64,000 nucleotides of DNA from an uncultured Oscillospiraceae bacterium (GCA_900543555.1 UQRL01000003.1:14925-78924), one strand, 5' to 3'. Positions 26,926 through 36,169 are shown, numbered from the stretch's first letter. A program made the numbers and translations. Notes: a model not told the origin generated them from the sequence alone.

Positions 26926-27438
26926 CTACAGCCACTGGCCATACCGGCGGATATACCTTTTCTTTACCACCGTCACCAGCGCCATATACCCCAGCACAAC
27001 CATCCCCAGCAGCTTGTCCGCCACGTTGCCGCTGGAGGTCTCCTGGACAAAGCGCAGCCCCCCAGAGAGCAGCACCATGGTGGCGATGATAAGGACCGTG
27101 GCGCAATTTTCCTCCCCCGGGCTGGCCAGGGCAATGTCCGTGACGGCGGAAATCACCGCCAGCGCCAGCAAAATCGCAGTAAAAGGATTGATAAAGGCAG
27201 AAAACAGGCGCTTTGCCACGGATTCCCGCTTTCCATAGGTGAGCACGTTGCTGCCGTGTTCCTCCCGGGAGCGCTCCACCTGTTCGGAGGTCAGGCCGGT
27301 GGCGGCAGTGCCGTACCGAACCAGAAGCGCGGTTTCTTCCTGGGCGGCAGCCCAGAACAAGCGCTCATAAATGGTGTTAGCCCGGCCCCTGGCCCCGCTG
27401 CCGCCCGCAATCCATACGTTCTTCACAATCTTCTTCAT
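26926..27438 (-). pseudogene. mgtA: mgtA-type Mg2+-transporting P-type ATPase with a large internal deletion
   Basis: 170 residues in an open frame. Residues ~45-140 match the N-terminus of MgtA/MgtB ATPases (GLTSEQVERSREEHGSNVL, FINPFTAILLALAVISAVTD, LRFVQETSSGNVADKLLGMV). The next residues, VLGYMALVTVVKKRYIRRYG and QWL, match the extreme C-terminus of the same family. About 700 central residues are gone, including the DKTGT phosphorylation site, the nucleotide-binding domain and most membrane helices, so it cannot pump. The joint is in frame, and the heptamer GCTGGGG occurs twice within 21 bases of it, as in deletions between short repeats. The gene still lies behind an M-box riboswitch, which confirms its ancestry. 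A small membrane product is still possible. Confidence 0.9.
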
Positions 27439-27525
27439 GGTTCTGTACCTCCAAATTAAAAAATTTGCGCGGTGCGCATTGGAAGGGGTACAGTGCAGGG
27501 AAGAAGGGCCCGCCTTTTTGGCGGC

Positions 27526-27621
27526 CTACAGGGAAAGGAACGGGCGGCAAAGCCCAGCCCTCCTGCGGGGTTCCCCTCTTCGTTCCAGCATGGTTGCACT
27601 GTTACTGCTTCCCGTGTCCAT
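27526..27621 (-). CDS. Possible 31-residue Arg-rich leader peptide
   Basis: ATG at 27621 after GTGAGGTGAAAGG, reading MDTGSSNSATML and then an Arg/Pro-rich tail (ERRGEPRRRAGLCRPFLSL). It lies between the M-box terminator and the mgtA remnant. It could be a translated leader that tunes mgtA, similar in concept to MgtL of enterobacteria, or a chance ORF. Confidence 0.35.
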   Translation of the reverse strand: MDTGSSNSATMLERRGEPRRRAGLCRPFLSL

Positions 27622-27753
27622 TCCTTTCACCTCACTTGTAAAAAAGTATCTATCTCATCGCCCGCAGGGCGTTGTTTTCCCAAAAAGGGGCAGAAAAAGG
27701 CCACCGCCTTTAGGAATCCCTAAAAACGATGGCCGGCAAAAGCAGAAAATCCG

Positions 27754-27828
27754 CTACGGGCGCAGGCGCCCGCGGTTGCTGGGTCCCCATCGTTTTGAAA
27801 AAATCCTGTTGCGTGAACTGTATTCCAT
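27754..27828 (-). CDS. Possible 24-residue Arg/Pro-rich leader peptide
   Basis: ATG at 27828 preceded by AAAAAGGAGGCGCCAGCA, a very strong ribosome site, and starting just after the M-box terminator. It reads MEYSSRNRIFSKRWGPSN then RGRLRP. Position and composition are those of a regulatory leader peptide; no homology is recognised. The strength of the ribosome site is the main support. Confidence 0.45.
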   Translation of the reverse strand: MEYSSRNRIFSKRWGPSNRGRLRP

Positions 27829-27849
27829 TGCTGGCGCCTCCTTTTTTTG

Positions 27850-27890
27850 AATAATAAAAGCTCCCGTATGTCCGGTGAACATACGGGAGC
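27850..27890 (-). terminator. Riboswitch-controlled intrinsic terminator
   Basis: On the minus strand a perfect 11-bp stem (GCTCCCGTATG and complement) with a 9-base loop is followed by TTTTATTATT. It directly follows the M-box aptamer and is its expression platform: high Mg2+ is expected to favour it. Confidence 0.9.
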
Positions 27891-27894
27891 CAGA

Positions 27895-28056
27895 TGCCTC
27901 GTGTACATTCGTTTGAGCTTTAACTCTGCAGGGCGGTGAAGCTGTGTTATGATACACCTTGCGCTCGATGTACCCTGTTCAAACCAGCTCATGGTGTCTC
28001 CACCATTTCGCGGCAACAGCCCGTATCCCTGTAGGAGCCTTACCTACCGAACGATT
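27895..28056 (-). promoter_or_regulatory. M-box (ykoK-type) magnesium riboswitch
   Basis: Read on the minus strand, the segment contains the conserved M-box elements in order: GGTAGGTAAGGCTCCTACA, then GGATACGGGCTGTTGCCGC, then GAACAGGGTACATCGA, then AGAGTTAAAGCTCAAACGAA. A terminator hairpin follows. M-boxes sense Mg2+ and switch off Mg2+ transporter genes, and the downstream gene is an mgtA remnant. Boundaries are approximate. Confidence 0.9.
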
Positions 28057-28058
28057 TT

Positions 28059-28087
28059 ACTGTAGCATGGTTTTACTGGCTTGCCAA
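28059..28087 (-). promoter_or_regulatory. Promoter of the M-box/mgtA transcript
   Basis: Minus strand -35 TTGGCA (28087-28082) and -10 TACAGT (28064-28059) with a 17-bp spacer. Transcription would start around 28052, at the 5' edge of the M-box. Confidence 0.75.
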
Positions 28088-28357
28088 GGCCTTTTCAGAT
28101 TTTCCAGCCCTATCATCCACACCGTTTGATCCGGGCCCGCAGCGAAAAACCTAAAAGGCGGGAGCTTCCCCACAAGAGGTGTGCGGCACAGGGGCGTTCC
28201 AGTTCCCACCTCGCCCCTTGGGCGGAAAGAACCCGCAGAAGGCTTTCGAAATTTTCCGGTTAGTAAAATAAAAACTTTCCTAAATGGAAGATTTCTCCCT
28301 GTTCAACGGCCCCAAAAGGCGGTATACTGGGGCTGTAACCAGAAAGGAGAGTACGGC

Positions 28358-29443
28358 ATGAAAGTGTTGTTAGCCCAAAAGCTGCGGGAGTTCCGCAAGA
28401 AACAGGGCCTCACCCAGGAGCAGCTGGCAGAGGCCATGGGCGTCACCGTGGGCGCGGTGTCCAAGTGGGAGTCCGGTTCCTCCACCCCGGATATCAGCAT
28501 TATTTTGGAGCTGGCAGATTTCTTCGAGACCAGCGTGGACGTGCTTTTAGGCTACACTCAGCAAAGTGCCAGCCTGGAGGACAGCGTCTGCCGCTTGCGG
28601 GAATTGCGCATCCAGAAGGAGTACGAAGCCGCCTTTCGGGAGGCGGAAAAGGCCCTAAAACGGTTCCCCAACAATTTCCAGGTGGTGTACGAGTGCGCCA
28701 GAATTTACCAGCTTTCCGGCCTGGAAAACCGCGATACGGCGGCCCTGGCCCGCTGCCAGGAGCTGTACCGCCGCAGCCTGGAGCTCATCTCCCAAAACGA
28801 GGATAGGGAAATCAGCCCGGTGTCCATCTACATCGCCATGGCCAACGCCATGCACAGCGCGGGGGATAAAGAGGGCGCCCTCAAGCTGCTAAAAGAGTAC
28901 AACGTGGAGGGCGTCAACAACGCGGAGATTGGCACCATCCTGGCCAAGGAACAGGAAACCAGCCAGGAGTCCCTCACCTATCTCACCCGGGCTTTGCTGA
29001 ACGCGGAAACCGCCATGCTTCAGTTCAGCGTGGGCTACGCCAACGCTTGCCTGCACTTGAACCGGCCCGCCCAGTCTCTGGAGTTCAACCAGCTGCTATA
29101 CCAATTCGGCCAGGGCCTCAAGGAGCCGGGAAAAATGTCGTACCTGGATAAAGCCCAGGTCATTCTTCTACTTTTAAACGCTTTTGCCTGCACCCAGCTG
29201 GGGGATAGGGAGCGGACGAAAGAGTACCTGCGCCAGGCCCGGCAGCTGGCCCTGCGGTTCGATGCCGCCCCCAGCTACGGCTTAGAGCACCACAAGTTCA
29301 TCACCCTACAGCGGGACGCCACCGCCTACGACGATTTCGGCCCCACCGCCATGGAGGGCGTGGAAGCCCAGCTGAAGGACAACGAAAGCGATTACCCCGG
29401 CCTGTGGGCCCTGTGGGAGGAGGTTTGTCATGAAGAAGCGTGA
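28358..29443 (+). CDS. XRE-family regulator with TPR-like C-terminus
   Basis: 361 residues from the ATG at 28358 (AAAGGAG upstream; an in-frame earlier start has no ribosome site). Residues 1-65 are a Cro/CI-type helix-turn-helix (LREFRKKQGLTQEQLAEAMG, VTVGAVSKWESGSSTPD). Residues ~80-350 are helical and TPR-like, suited to binding a peptide or partner. It overlaps the ABC exporter start by 14 bases, so it probably regulates that exporter and itself. A TATACT box lies about 30 bases before the gene, inside an imperfect inverted repeat (GGCCCC...GGGGCT) that could be an operator. Confidence 0.9.
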   Translation: MKVLLAQKLREFRKKQGLTQEQLAEAMGVTVGAVSKWESGSSTPDISIILELADFFETSVDVLLGYTQQSASLEDSVCRLRELRIQKEYEAAFREAEKALKRFPNNFQVVYECARIYQLSGLENRDTAALARCQELYRRSLELISQNEDREISPVSIYIAMANAMHSAGDKEGALKLLKEYNVEGVNNAEIGTILAKEQETSQESLTYLTRALLNAETAMLQFSVGYANACLHLNRPAQSLEFNQLLYQFGQGLKEPGKMSYLDKAQVILLLLNAFACTQLGDRERTKEYLRQARQLALRFDAAPSYGLEHHKFITLQRDATAYDDFGPTAMEGVEAQLKDNESDYPGLWALWEEVCHEEA

Positions 29444-31145
29444 AATCCGGCGGCCCTTTGTCCGCCAATTCTACAGAAGGAACAAGTTGAATTTTATCCT
29501 GGCCTTTGCCGCCACCGTGGTGATGGCCTTTGCGAACCTGGTCATCTCCTGGCTGCTCCAGCAGATTATGGACTTGATGGCGGGCAGCGGCAACACCCTT
29601 TCCCTGGGAGGAATCTGCTGGGTGCTTTTGGGCATTGCGGCCACCATCGTTTTGGTGGGTGCTGTCCGGGCCTACGCCCTGCCCCGGTTCTTCACCCGGG
29701 CCATAGGCCAGTATAAGGACTACGCCTACAGCCAGCTGTTAAAGAAGAACATCTCCACCTTTTCCCGGGAGAGCACCTCCACCTATTTGTCCGCCCTCTC
29801 CAACGACGCCAACAGCATCGAGGTGAACTACCTGGAAAAGCTCTTTGACCTGGTGATGGACGCCATCCTCTGCGTGGGCGCCTTTTTGATGATGCTTTGG
29901 TACAGCCCCCTGCTCACCTTGATTGCCCTGGTGCTTTCCCTGCTGCCTTTGGGCGCCTCTCTGGTGGCGGGCAAGCACTTGGCCAGCCGGGAGCAGGAAG
30001 TCTCCCGGAAAAACGACAGTTTCCTCTCCATGGTCAAAGACGGCCTCACCGGCTTCTCCGTGGTGAAGAGCTTCAAAGCCGAGAAGGAGATCCTGCGGCT
30101 GTTCTCCCAAAGCAACGCCCAGGCCCAAGAGGCCAAGCGCCGCCGGATGTGCCTGGCCCAGGTGCTGCGCTCCTTGGGCAGCGTGGCGGGGGTGGTGGCC
30201 CAGTTCGGGGTGTTCCTGGCGGCGGCTGTGCTGGCTTTGGCGGGCAAAGGCGTCACTCCCGGCGTGGCCGGGGTGTTCCTCCAGCTCAGCGGGCTTTCCA
30301 TCATGTTCCTGCAGGAGGGGCCTGAGATGCTGGCCAACCGCCGGTCGGCTTTGGCCCTTATCGACAAGCTGGCGGAATCCCTCTCCCAAAACGTCCGGGA
30401 GGAGGGTGCCCCTATCCCCAAAAAGCTGGAAGAGGGCATCCAGGTGCGGGACCTCTCCTTCTCCTACCAAGAGGGCGAGGAGGTGCTCTACCACGTAAAC
30501 GCCCAGTTCCAGGCGGGGAAGAGCTACGCCCTGGTGGGCGCTTCCGGCTCGGGGAAGTCCACCTTGCTGAATTTGCTCATGGCGGGCCACGGCGGCTACT
30601 CCGGGGAAATCCTCTACGATGGCCGGGAGCTTTCCACCGTCAGCACCCAGTCCCTTTACGAGCTGGTCTCCATGGTGGAGCAGAACGTGTTTGTGTTCAA
30701 CAGCACCTTGCGGGACAACATCACCATGTTCCGGGACTTCCCGCCCCAGCAGGTCCAGCGGGCCGAGGAGCTTTCGGGCCTTGCCCCCATCATCCAGGAG
30801 AAGGGCGAGGACTGCCTCTGCGGGGAGAACGGCGCGGGGCTTTCCGGCGGCCAGCGCCAGCGGGTGTCCATTGCCCGGTGTTTGCTGCGGCACACCCCGG
30901 TACTCCTGGTGGACGAGGCCACCGCTTCCCTGGATAAGGAGACAGCCTTCCGCATCTCCAGCTCCATCCTGGATTTGAAGGGCCTCACCCGGGTGGTGGT
31001 CACCCACTCTTTGGACGAGGCGCTCCTTAGCCGGTACGACGGCATCCTGGTGCTGCACCACGGCCGCGTGGTGGAGACCGGCCAGTTCCAAGAGCTGATG
31101 GACCGCAAGGGCTTGTTCTACTCCCTGTACACTGTGGCCCAGTAG
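29430..31145 (+). CDS. ABC exporter, fused permease and ATPase
   Basis: 571 residues. Residues 1 to ~310 hold six hydrophobic helices of an MsbA-like transmembrane domain. The ATPase domain has Walker A GASGSGKST with Lys376, the signature LSGGQRQRVSIA, Walker B VLLVDEATASLD and a switch histidine in VVTHSLDE. Such half-transporters work as homodimers and export drugs, lipids or peptides. The gene overlaps its upstream XRE-TPR regulator by 14 bases, a typical efflux or peptide-export pair. Substrate unknown. Confidence 0.95.
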   Translation: MKKREIRRPFVRQFYRRNKLNFILAFAATVVMAFANLVISWLLQQIMDLMAGSGNTLSLGGICWVLLGIAATIVLVGAVRAYALPRFFTRAIGQYKDYAYSQLLKKNISTFSRESTSTYLSALSNDANSIEVNYLEKLFDLVMDAILCVGAFLMMLWYSPLLTLIALVLSLLPLGASLVAGKHLASREQEVSRKNDSFLSMVKDGLTGFSVVKSFKAEKEILRLFSQSNAQAQEAKRRRMCLAQVLRSLGSVAGVVAQFGVFLAAAVLALAGKGVTPGVAGVFLQLSGLSIMFLQEGPEMLANRRSALALIDKLAESLSQNVREEGAPIPKKLEEGIQVRDLSFSYQEGEEVLYHVNAQFQAGKSYALVGASGSGKSTLLNLLMAGHGGYSGEILYDGRELSTVSTQSLYELVSMVEQNVFVFNSTLRDNITMFRDFPPQQVQRAEELSGLAPIIQEKGEDCLCGENGAGLSGGQRQRVSIARCLLRHTPVLLVDEATASLDKETAFRISSSILDLKGLTRVVVTHSLDEALLSRYDGILVLHHGRVVETGQFQELMDRKGLFYSLYTVAQ

Positions 31146-31226
31146 AGAGGCGTGGAGAGCTGCGCCCGGTTCCGCCCGTGCAAAAGTCCCCCGCTGTGTC
31201 CCTTTTGTCCCGGCGGCGAAGAGGGA

Positions 31227-31255
31227 TTTACATTTCTGCTTTGCTGCGGTATAAT
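31227..31255 (+). promoter_or_regulatory. Promoter of the aminopeptidase gene
   Basis: -35 TTTACA (31227-31232) and -10 TATAAT (31250-31255), 17-bp spacer. Confidence 0.8.
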
Positions 31256-31292
31256 GGCGCATAGATAAAGCGCGCAAAAGGAGGAACATCCC

Positions 31293-32489
31293 ATGGACTT
31301 GGAAACTATGAAACGCAAATACGCCTACACCCTGGCCCGGGTGGGGCTGAATGTGCAGAAGGGCCAGACCGTTTTGGTGGAAGCCGCCATCGAGGGCTGG
31401 CAGTTTGCCAGCCTCTTCGCCGAGGAGTGCTATAAGCTGGGCGCCGGCAATGTGGTTGTCAACTACCTGGACCAGGCCAGCTTAAAGGTGGCTGCCCACT
31501 ACCGCCCCGACGCAGACGTCCGCCGGGTGGAGGACTGGGAGCGTTCCATGTACCAGAAGTACCTGGATGAGGGCGCCTGCTACGTCCGCCTGGAGGGTGT
31601 GAACCCCCAGCTGATGGAGGGCGTCAGCGAGAAGGAGTCCAACGCCATTTTCGCCCATGTGGACGGCGTGCGGAACATCATGCGCAAGGCCAGCCGGGAG
31701 AAGCACTGCCAGTGGCTCATCGCTATGGTGCCCACCGTGGAGTGGGCCGAGTACATCCTGGAGAAGAAGGGGGAGGAGGCCCTTGGGGAGCTGTGGGAAA
31801 TCCTCTTGAAGCTGTGCTACATTGACGAGGACAACAACGTGGTGAAGACCTGGGAGGAGCTCCACGCCCAGAAGGCAGCCCGCGGTAAGGCCGTGGACGC
31901 CCTGAAGCTGACAAAGCTCCACTACACCGCCGGGAACGGCACGGACCTCACCGTGGGCCTGACCCCTTGGTCCAAATTCGGCCACGAGGGCGCCCCCGCC
32001 ATCCCCTTCACCCCCAACATCCCCACCGAGGAAATCTGCACCACCCCCGCCAAGTACGAGACAAACGGCGTGGTGTACGCCTCCCGGCCCTTGGTGCTGG
32101 GCGGCAAGAAGATTGAGAACTTCGGCTTCCGCTTTGAAAAGGGAAAGGTGGTGGAGGTCCTGGCCGGCGCCGGCAAGGAAATGCTGGAAGCTTTGGTGGC
32201 CACTGACGAAAACGCCGGCTACCTGGGCGAGGCCGCCTTGGTGGAGTACCATTCCCCCATCAGCATGAGCGGCCTGGTGTATTACACCACCCTCATCGAC
32301 GAAAACGCCAGCTGTCACCTGGCGCTGGGCCGGGGGCTCAACTCCTCCCCCGCGGGCCAGCCGGACTTGTTCAACGATTCCACCATCCACATCGACTTCA
32401 TGATCGGCACCCCCGACATGAAGATTGTGGGCACCACAGAGGACGGCAGGGAGGTGGAAATCTTCCGGGACGGCGACTTTGCCCTGTAA
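31293..32489 (+). CDS. M29-family metallo-aminopeptidase
   Basis: 398 residues with AAAGGAGG upstream. It matches the AmpS/PepS/aminopeptidase T group: the N-terminal VGLNVQKGQTVLVEA segment, and the central AIPFTPNIPTEEICTTP, whose Glu residues are metal ligands in this family. Near the C-terminus is LGRGLNSSPAG followed by the NDSTIHIDFMIG metal-binding strand. These are cytosolic dimeric exopeptidases that remove N-terminal residues and use two divalent metals. The gene is monocistronic, with its own consensus promoter and a strong terminator. Confidence 0.93.
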   Translation: MDLETMKRKYAYTLARVGLNVQKGQTVLVEAAIEGWQFASLFAEECYKLGAGNVVVNYLDQASLKVAAHYRPDADVRRVEDWERSMYQKYLDEGACYVRLEGVNPQLMEGVSEKESNAIFAHVDGVRNIMRKASREKHCQWLIAMVPTVEWAEYILEKKGEEALGELWEILLKLCYIDEDNNVVKTWEELHAQKAARGKAVDALKLTKLHYTAGNGTDLTVGLTPWSKFGHEGAPAIPFTPNIPTEEICTTPAKYETNGVVYASRPLVLGGKKIENFGFRFEKGKVVEVLAGAGKEMLEALVATDENAGYLGEAALVEYHSPISMSGLVYYTTLIDENASCHLALGRGLNSSPAGQPDLFNDSTIHIDFMIGTPDMKIVGTTEDGREVEIFRDGDFAL

Positions 32490-32502
32490 CCCTTAAACGC
32501 GA

Positions 32503-32529
32503 AAAAGCCCCCGTATGCCGGGGGCTTTT
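32503..32529. terminator. Bidirectional-looking terminator after the aminopeptidase
   Basis: AAAAGCCCCCG pairs with CGGGGGCTTTT around a TATGC loop; A-run before and T-run after make it usable on either strand. Confidence 0.9.
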
Positions 32530-32538
32530 CTGCTGCAT

Positions 32539-32567
32539 AAAAAGCACCGGGCATCCCCGGCGCTTTT
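32539..32567 (-). terminator. Terminator of ridA
   Basis: On the minus strand AAAAGCGCCGGGG/CCCGGTGCTTTTT forms a near-perfect hairpin with a T-run, just after the ridA stop. Confidence 0.8.
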
Positions 32568-32579
32568 CTTGTTGGCTGT

Positions 32580-32951
32580 TTACTTTTTCAGGGCAATGGC
32601 CTCAATCTCGCACAGCACGCCCTTGGGCAGCTCCTTCACCGCCACGCAGCTGCGGGCGGGATTGGAGGTGAAATACTTGGCGTACACCTCGTTAAAGGCG
32701 GCGAAGTCCTTCATGTCCGCCAAGAAGCACAGCGTCTTAAAGACCTGCTCAAACCCAGAGCCGCCGGCCTCCAAAATGGCGCCCACGTTCTTGCAGCTCT
32801 GCTCCGCCTGGGCGGTGATGCCTTCCGGCGCCGCGCCGGTCTGGGGGTCCACCGGCAGCTGGCCGGAGGTGTACACCACGCCGTTTACCTCATACCCCTG
32901 GGAATAGGGGCCAATGGCGGCGGGGGCGTTCTCAGTATGGATTTTGTTCAT
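32580..32951 (-). CDS. ridA: RidA/YjgF imine deaminase
   Basis: 123 residues, the normal family length. The family pattern is clear: NAPAAIGPYSQGYEVNG, YTSGQLPVDPQTG, then the C-terminal RSCVAVKELPKGVLCEIEA with the active-site Arg and Glu. RidA hydrolyses reactive enamine/imine intermediates made by PLP enzymes and protects the cell from them. GGAAGGGAG precedes the start, and a consensus promoter lies upstream at 32987-33015. Confidence 0.96.
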   Translation of the reverse strand: MNKIHTENAPAAIGPYSQGYEVNGVVYTSGQLPVDPQTGAAPEGITAQAEQSCKNVGAILEAGGSGFEQVFKTLCFLADMKDFAAFNEVYAKYFTSNPARSCVAVKELPKGVLCEIEAIALKK

Positions 32952-32986
32952 AAGTCCTGCTCCCTTCCAATAGGTTCTTTTCTCTT

Positions 32987-33015
32987 ATTATTGGGGAAGA
33001 ACCGCCATTTGTCAA
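32987..33015 (-). promoter_or_regulatory. Promoter of ridA
   Basis: Minus strand -35 TTGACA (33015-33010) and -10 AATAAT (32992-32987), 17-bp spacer. Confidence 0.8.
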
Positions 33016-33154
33016 GGTGCTCCCGCAAAAGCGCCTTTTGGAAAGGCCCGCGCCTCTGGGCCCGGCGGGATGCGGCGCTTGCGCTGTTGGGAGAGCTGCA
33101 CCATCCCACAGGGGGGAATAGGGGCCGCCGCTGAACGCCTTGCAAAGATACGCA

Positions 33155-33183
33155 TTGAAAAAAGCGGCGGACCCGGGTATAAT
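33155..33183 (+). promoter_or_regulatory. Promoter of the TetR-type gene
   Basis: -35 TTGAAA (33155-33160) and -10 TATAAT (33178-33183), 17-bp spacer. Confidence 0.8.
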
Positions 33184-33227
33184 ATTCAGAGGCGGCCATC
33201 GAGGATGGCCAGGGGGGAGGAAATGCC

Positions 33228-33776
33228 GTGCCGGTTGATATGAAAGAGGTCATTGCCCAGGCAGCCATGAAGCTTTTAATCGAGAAGCATGCGAAAAAGC
33301 TGACGGTAAAGGATATTGTGGAGGAATGCCACATCACCCGCCAAACCTTTTATTATCACTTTGCGGATATTCCTGAGATGTTCCGCTGGATTTTAGAACA
33401 GCAGGGCCAGCGCGCCTTGCTGGAGGCCAAGGCACAGGCAGGGGGAGAAAAGGGCCTTCGCTGCCTGTTCGTCATGGCGCTGGAGGCCATGCCCTATTTG
33501 CGCCGTGTAGAGCGCACCCCTTACGGGGAGGAGCTGCAGCGGATGGTGGCCCAGTCCATTCAGAATATCTTTGAGAAGATTATCGAAGAGAAGGGGCTGT
33601 ATGCCCAGTGCAGCCGCGGGGAGATCAAGCTCATCCTGCGGTACCATGTGGGGGCTATTCTGGGGCTGTTTCAAAGCTGGGGGCCGGAGGACACCCAAAA
33701 CCTGGATACGATCGTCCATACCGTATTTTTGCTGATGACCGAGGGCATATCCCCGCAGGAAGGGGCCAACCTATAA
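33228..33776 (+). CDS. TetR-family regulator
   Basis: 182 residues from a GTG start with GGGGAGG seven bases upstream; the in-frame ATG at 33240 is the alternative. Residues ~5-55 form a TetR helix-turn-helix (KLTVKDIVEECHITRQTFYY, HFADIPEM). The rest is a helical ligand/dimer domain of the size seen in TetR/DhaS-like proteins. It has its own promoter and a strong terminator, so it is a single-gene unit. Its target may be itself or the FtsH operon just downstream; no operator is obvious. Confidence 0.9.
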   Translation: MPVDMKEVIAQAAMKLLIEKHAKKLTVKDIVEECHITRQTFYYHFADIPEMFRWILEQQGQRALLEAKAQAGGEKGLRCLFVMALEAMPYLRRVERTPYGEELQRMVAQSIQNIFEKIIEEKGLYAQCSRGEIKLILRYHVGAILGLFQSWGPEDTQNLDTIVHTVFLLMTEGISPQEGANL

Positions 33777-33797
33777 AAAAAGCAGATGGACAGTTTT

Positions 33798-33834
33798 GCC
33801 GGATTGTAAAGCTTTTTTACAATCCGGCTTTTTT
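33798..33834 (+). terminator. Terminator of the TetR-type gene
   Basis: A perfect 13-bp stem (GCCGGATTGTAAA and complement), small loop, then TTTTTT. Confidence 0.93.
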
Positions 33835-33923
33835 GTCCAGACAGAATGGGAGAAGTGATTCTGGACGCGTCCGCCATTCCGCTGTAGAATGCAGGCAGAC
33901 CCAATGGAAAGGAGAGATCAAGC

Positions 33924-34346
33924 GTGGCGCATGAGATCATGAGCGTAAAGCTTTGTGAGCTGGATGACCGTGTTGCCAGGCTCCACAGCCGGTTGCGCCT
34001 GACCGAGACAGCGGACGCCGGAACACTGGACTGGGAGATTGCGGAGCAGGAGCGGCAGTGCGCGGAAACGGCTTTAACTCTGGCCCAGAGGCTGGCCCAC
34101 TCCAAGGGGGCTGTGGCCCGAGAGCTTTCGGAAACGTATGAAAAAATGGAAAGCCAGCTTCAGTTGATGGCCAGCAGCTTGGGGCCGGCGGTGCAACAGA
34201 GCGAAGCCCCCGCGGACGAACAAGCATTTCTGGCGGAGTATGCCCTGGATTTCGCCCTTTTGGCTGTGGAACGGGCGCTGCTGCTCTCCATGCAGGCAAT
34301 TTACGCACAGCAAATTCTAGAAACGGAAGAAAGGAACAAGCGATGA
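33924..34346 (+). CDS. Helical protein of unknown function in the FtsH operon
   Basis: 140 residues from a GTG start with AAAGGAGAG upstream. Predicted entirely alpha-helical and mostly hydrophilic (CELDDRVARLHSRLRL, DWEIAEQERQCAETA, YEKMESQLQLMASSLG), so a coiled coil or helical bundle. No family recognised. Its stop overlaps the ftsH ATG, and a weak promoter (TGGACG, 17 bp, TAGAAT) lies just upstream. Coupling suggests an adaptor, modulator or substrate of the protease. Confidence 0.8.
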   Translation: MAHEIMSVKLCELDDRVARLHSRLRLTETADAGTLDWEIAEQERQCAETALTLAQRLAHSKGAVARELSETYEKMESQLQLMASSLGPAVQQSEAPADEQAFLAEYALDFALLAVERALLLSMQAIYAQQILETEERNKR

Positions 34347-36169
34347 AAGAAGTGAGATCCCCCAAAAAACCGTTGATTTATTACGGCCTCATCGTGATGG
34401 CGGTGCTCCTGCTGTTCAACATGCTAATCACGCCGATGATTGTCCAGCACCGGGTGAAAGAGGTGGACTACGGCGCCTTTGTCCAAATGGCAGAGGACAA
34501 GGACCTGGGCCTGGTAGAGGTGGATGAGACAGAGAACCAGGTTGTCTTTACCAACAAAGAAGGCACCGCCATCTATAAGGCGGGTATGATCCCCGATCCC
34601 GACCTTGCCCAGCTACTTAAGGATTCCGGAGCCCAGTACTCGGGGCAGATCCTGCAGCGGGCAAACCCCATGCTCAGCTTCCTCATCAGCTGGGTGCTGC
34701 CCATAGTCCTGTTCGCCCTGCTGGGCTACTATATGAATAAAAAACTGATGCAGCGGGCTGGCGGCCCCAACGCGATGAGCTTTGGAAAATCCAACGCCAA
34801 GGTGTATGTCCAGTCCACCAAGGGCATCAAATTTTCTGATGTGGCCGGCGAGGATGAGGCCAAAGAAAGCCTGAAGGAGATTGTGGACTATCTTCATAAC
34901 CCCAGAAAGTACACCGAGGCCGGGGCCTCCATGCCCAAGGGGATCTTGCTGGTGGGCCCTCCCGGCACCGGCAAGACCATGCTGGCCAAGGCGGTGGCCG
35001 GAGAGGCAAGCGTGCCCTTCTTCTCCATGTCTGGCAGTGAGTTTGTGGAGATGTTTGTGGGCATGGGCGCCTCTAAGGTGCGGGACCTTTTTAAGCAGGC
35101 AAAGGAAAAGGCCCCCTGCATTGTGTTTATCGACGAGATCGACGCCATCGGCCAAAAGCGCAACGCAGGCAGTATAGGCGGGAACGACGAGCGGGAGCAG
35201 ACATTGAACCAGCTGCTTACAGAGATGGATGGCTTTGAGGAAAACACGGGGGTCATCATTCTGGCGGCCACCAACCGGCCGGAGAGCCTGGACCCTGCCC
35301 TGACCCGCCCCGGCCGGTTCGACCGCCGGGTGCCTGTGGAGCTGCCGGACCTGCAGGGCCGGGAGGCCATTTTGAAGGTGCACGCCAAAAAGATCAGGGT
35401 GGCCCCGGATGTGGACTTCCACACCATTGCCCGCATGGCTGCGGGTGCCTCTGGCGCGGAACTGGCGAACATCGTCAATGAGGCCGCCCTGCGGGCAGTG
35501 CGGCAAAACCGCACTGTGGTGACGGAGGCCGACCTGGAAGAGAGCATTGAAACGGTGATTGCCGGGTACCAAAAGAAGAACGCCGTCCTCTCGGACCGGG
35601 AGAAGCTCATTGTCTCTTACCACGAGATCGGCCATGCCTTGGTGGCGGCAAAACAGTCCCATTCCGCCCCCGTGCAGAAAATTACCATCATCCCCCGCAC
35701 CAGTGGAGCTTTGGGTTACACCATGCAGGTGGACACCGGGGAGAAAAACCTGCTGACCAAGGAGGAGCTGGAAAATAAAATTGCCACCCTGACAGGGGGC
35801 CGGGCCGCCGAGGAAGTGGTGTTCGGCTCGATCACCACAGGCGCCAGCAACGATATTGAGCAGGCCACGAAATTGGCCCGGGCCATGATCACCCGCTACG
35901 GCATGAGCCGCAACTTTGACATGGTGGCCTTGGAGACCGTGCAGAACCAGTACCTGGGGGGTGACACCTCCCTCGCCTGCTCTGCGGAGACCGCCGCCCA
36001 AATTGACCAGCAGGTAGTGGACCTGGTGAAGGCCCAGCATGAGAAGGCGAAGAAGATATTGACAGACAACAGCGGCAAGCTCCATGAGCTGGCCAAATAC
36101 CTCTACGAAAAGGAAACCATCACCGGGGAGGAGTTTATGGGTATTCTGGAAGGGGGCGCCAAGCCATGA
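34343..36169 (+). CDS. ftsH: FtsH-family AAA+ membrane metalloprotease
   Basis: 608 residues. Two membrane helices (about residues 11-32 and 112-132) flank a short extracytoplasmic domain. The AAA+ module has Walker A GPPGTGKT with Lys211, Walker B IVFIDEID and the second region of homology [18 protein letters not shown]. The peptidase zinc site is HEIGH (His427, Glu428, His431). FtsH hexamers degrade misfolded membrane and regulatory proteins. The second domain residue of the zinc motif (I instead of the common A) is a tolerated variant. It lies in a coupled three-gene operon instead of the usual tilS-hpt context, so it may be a second FtsH copy. Confidence 0.95.
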   Translation: MKEVRSPKKPLIYYGLIVMAVLLLFNMLITPMIVQHRVKEVDYGAFVQMAEDKDLGLVEVDETENQVVFTNKEGTAIYKAGMIPDPDLAQLLKDSGAQYSGQILQRANPMLSFLISWVLPIVLFALLGYYMNKKLMQRAGGPNAMSFGKSNAKVYVQSTKGIKFSDVAGEDEAKESLKEIVDYLHNPRKYTEAGASMPKGILLVGPPGTGKTMLAKAVAGEASVPFFSMSGSEFVEMFVGMGASKVRDLFKQAKEKAPCIVFIDEIDAIGQKRNAGSIGGNDEREQTLNQLLTEMDGFEENTGVIILAATNRPESLDPALTRPGRFDRRVPVELPDLQGREAILKVHAKKIRVAPDVDFHTIARMAAGASGAELANIVNEAALRAVRQNRTVVTEADLEESIETVIAGYQKKNAVLSDREKLIVSYHEIGHALVAAKQSHSAPVQKITIIPRTSGALGYTMQVDTGEKNLLTKEELENKIATLTGGRAAEEVVFGSITTGASNDIEQATKLARAMITRYGMSRNFDMVALETVQNQYLGGDTSLACSAETAAQIDQQVVDLVKAQHEKAKKILTDNSGKLHELAKYLYEKETITGEEFMGILEGGAKP

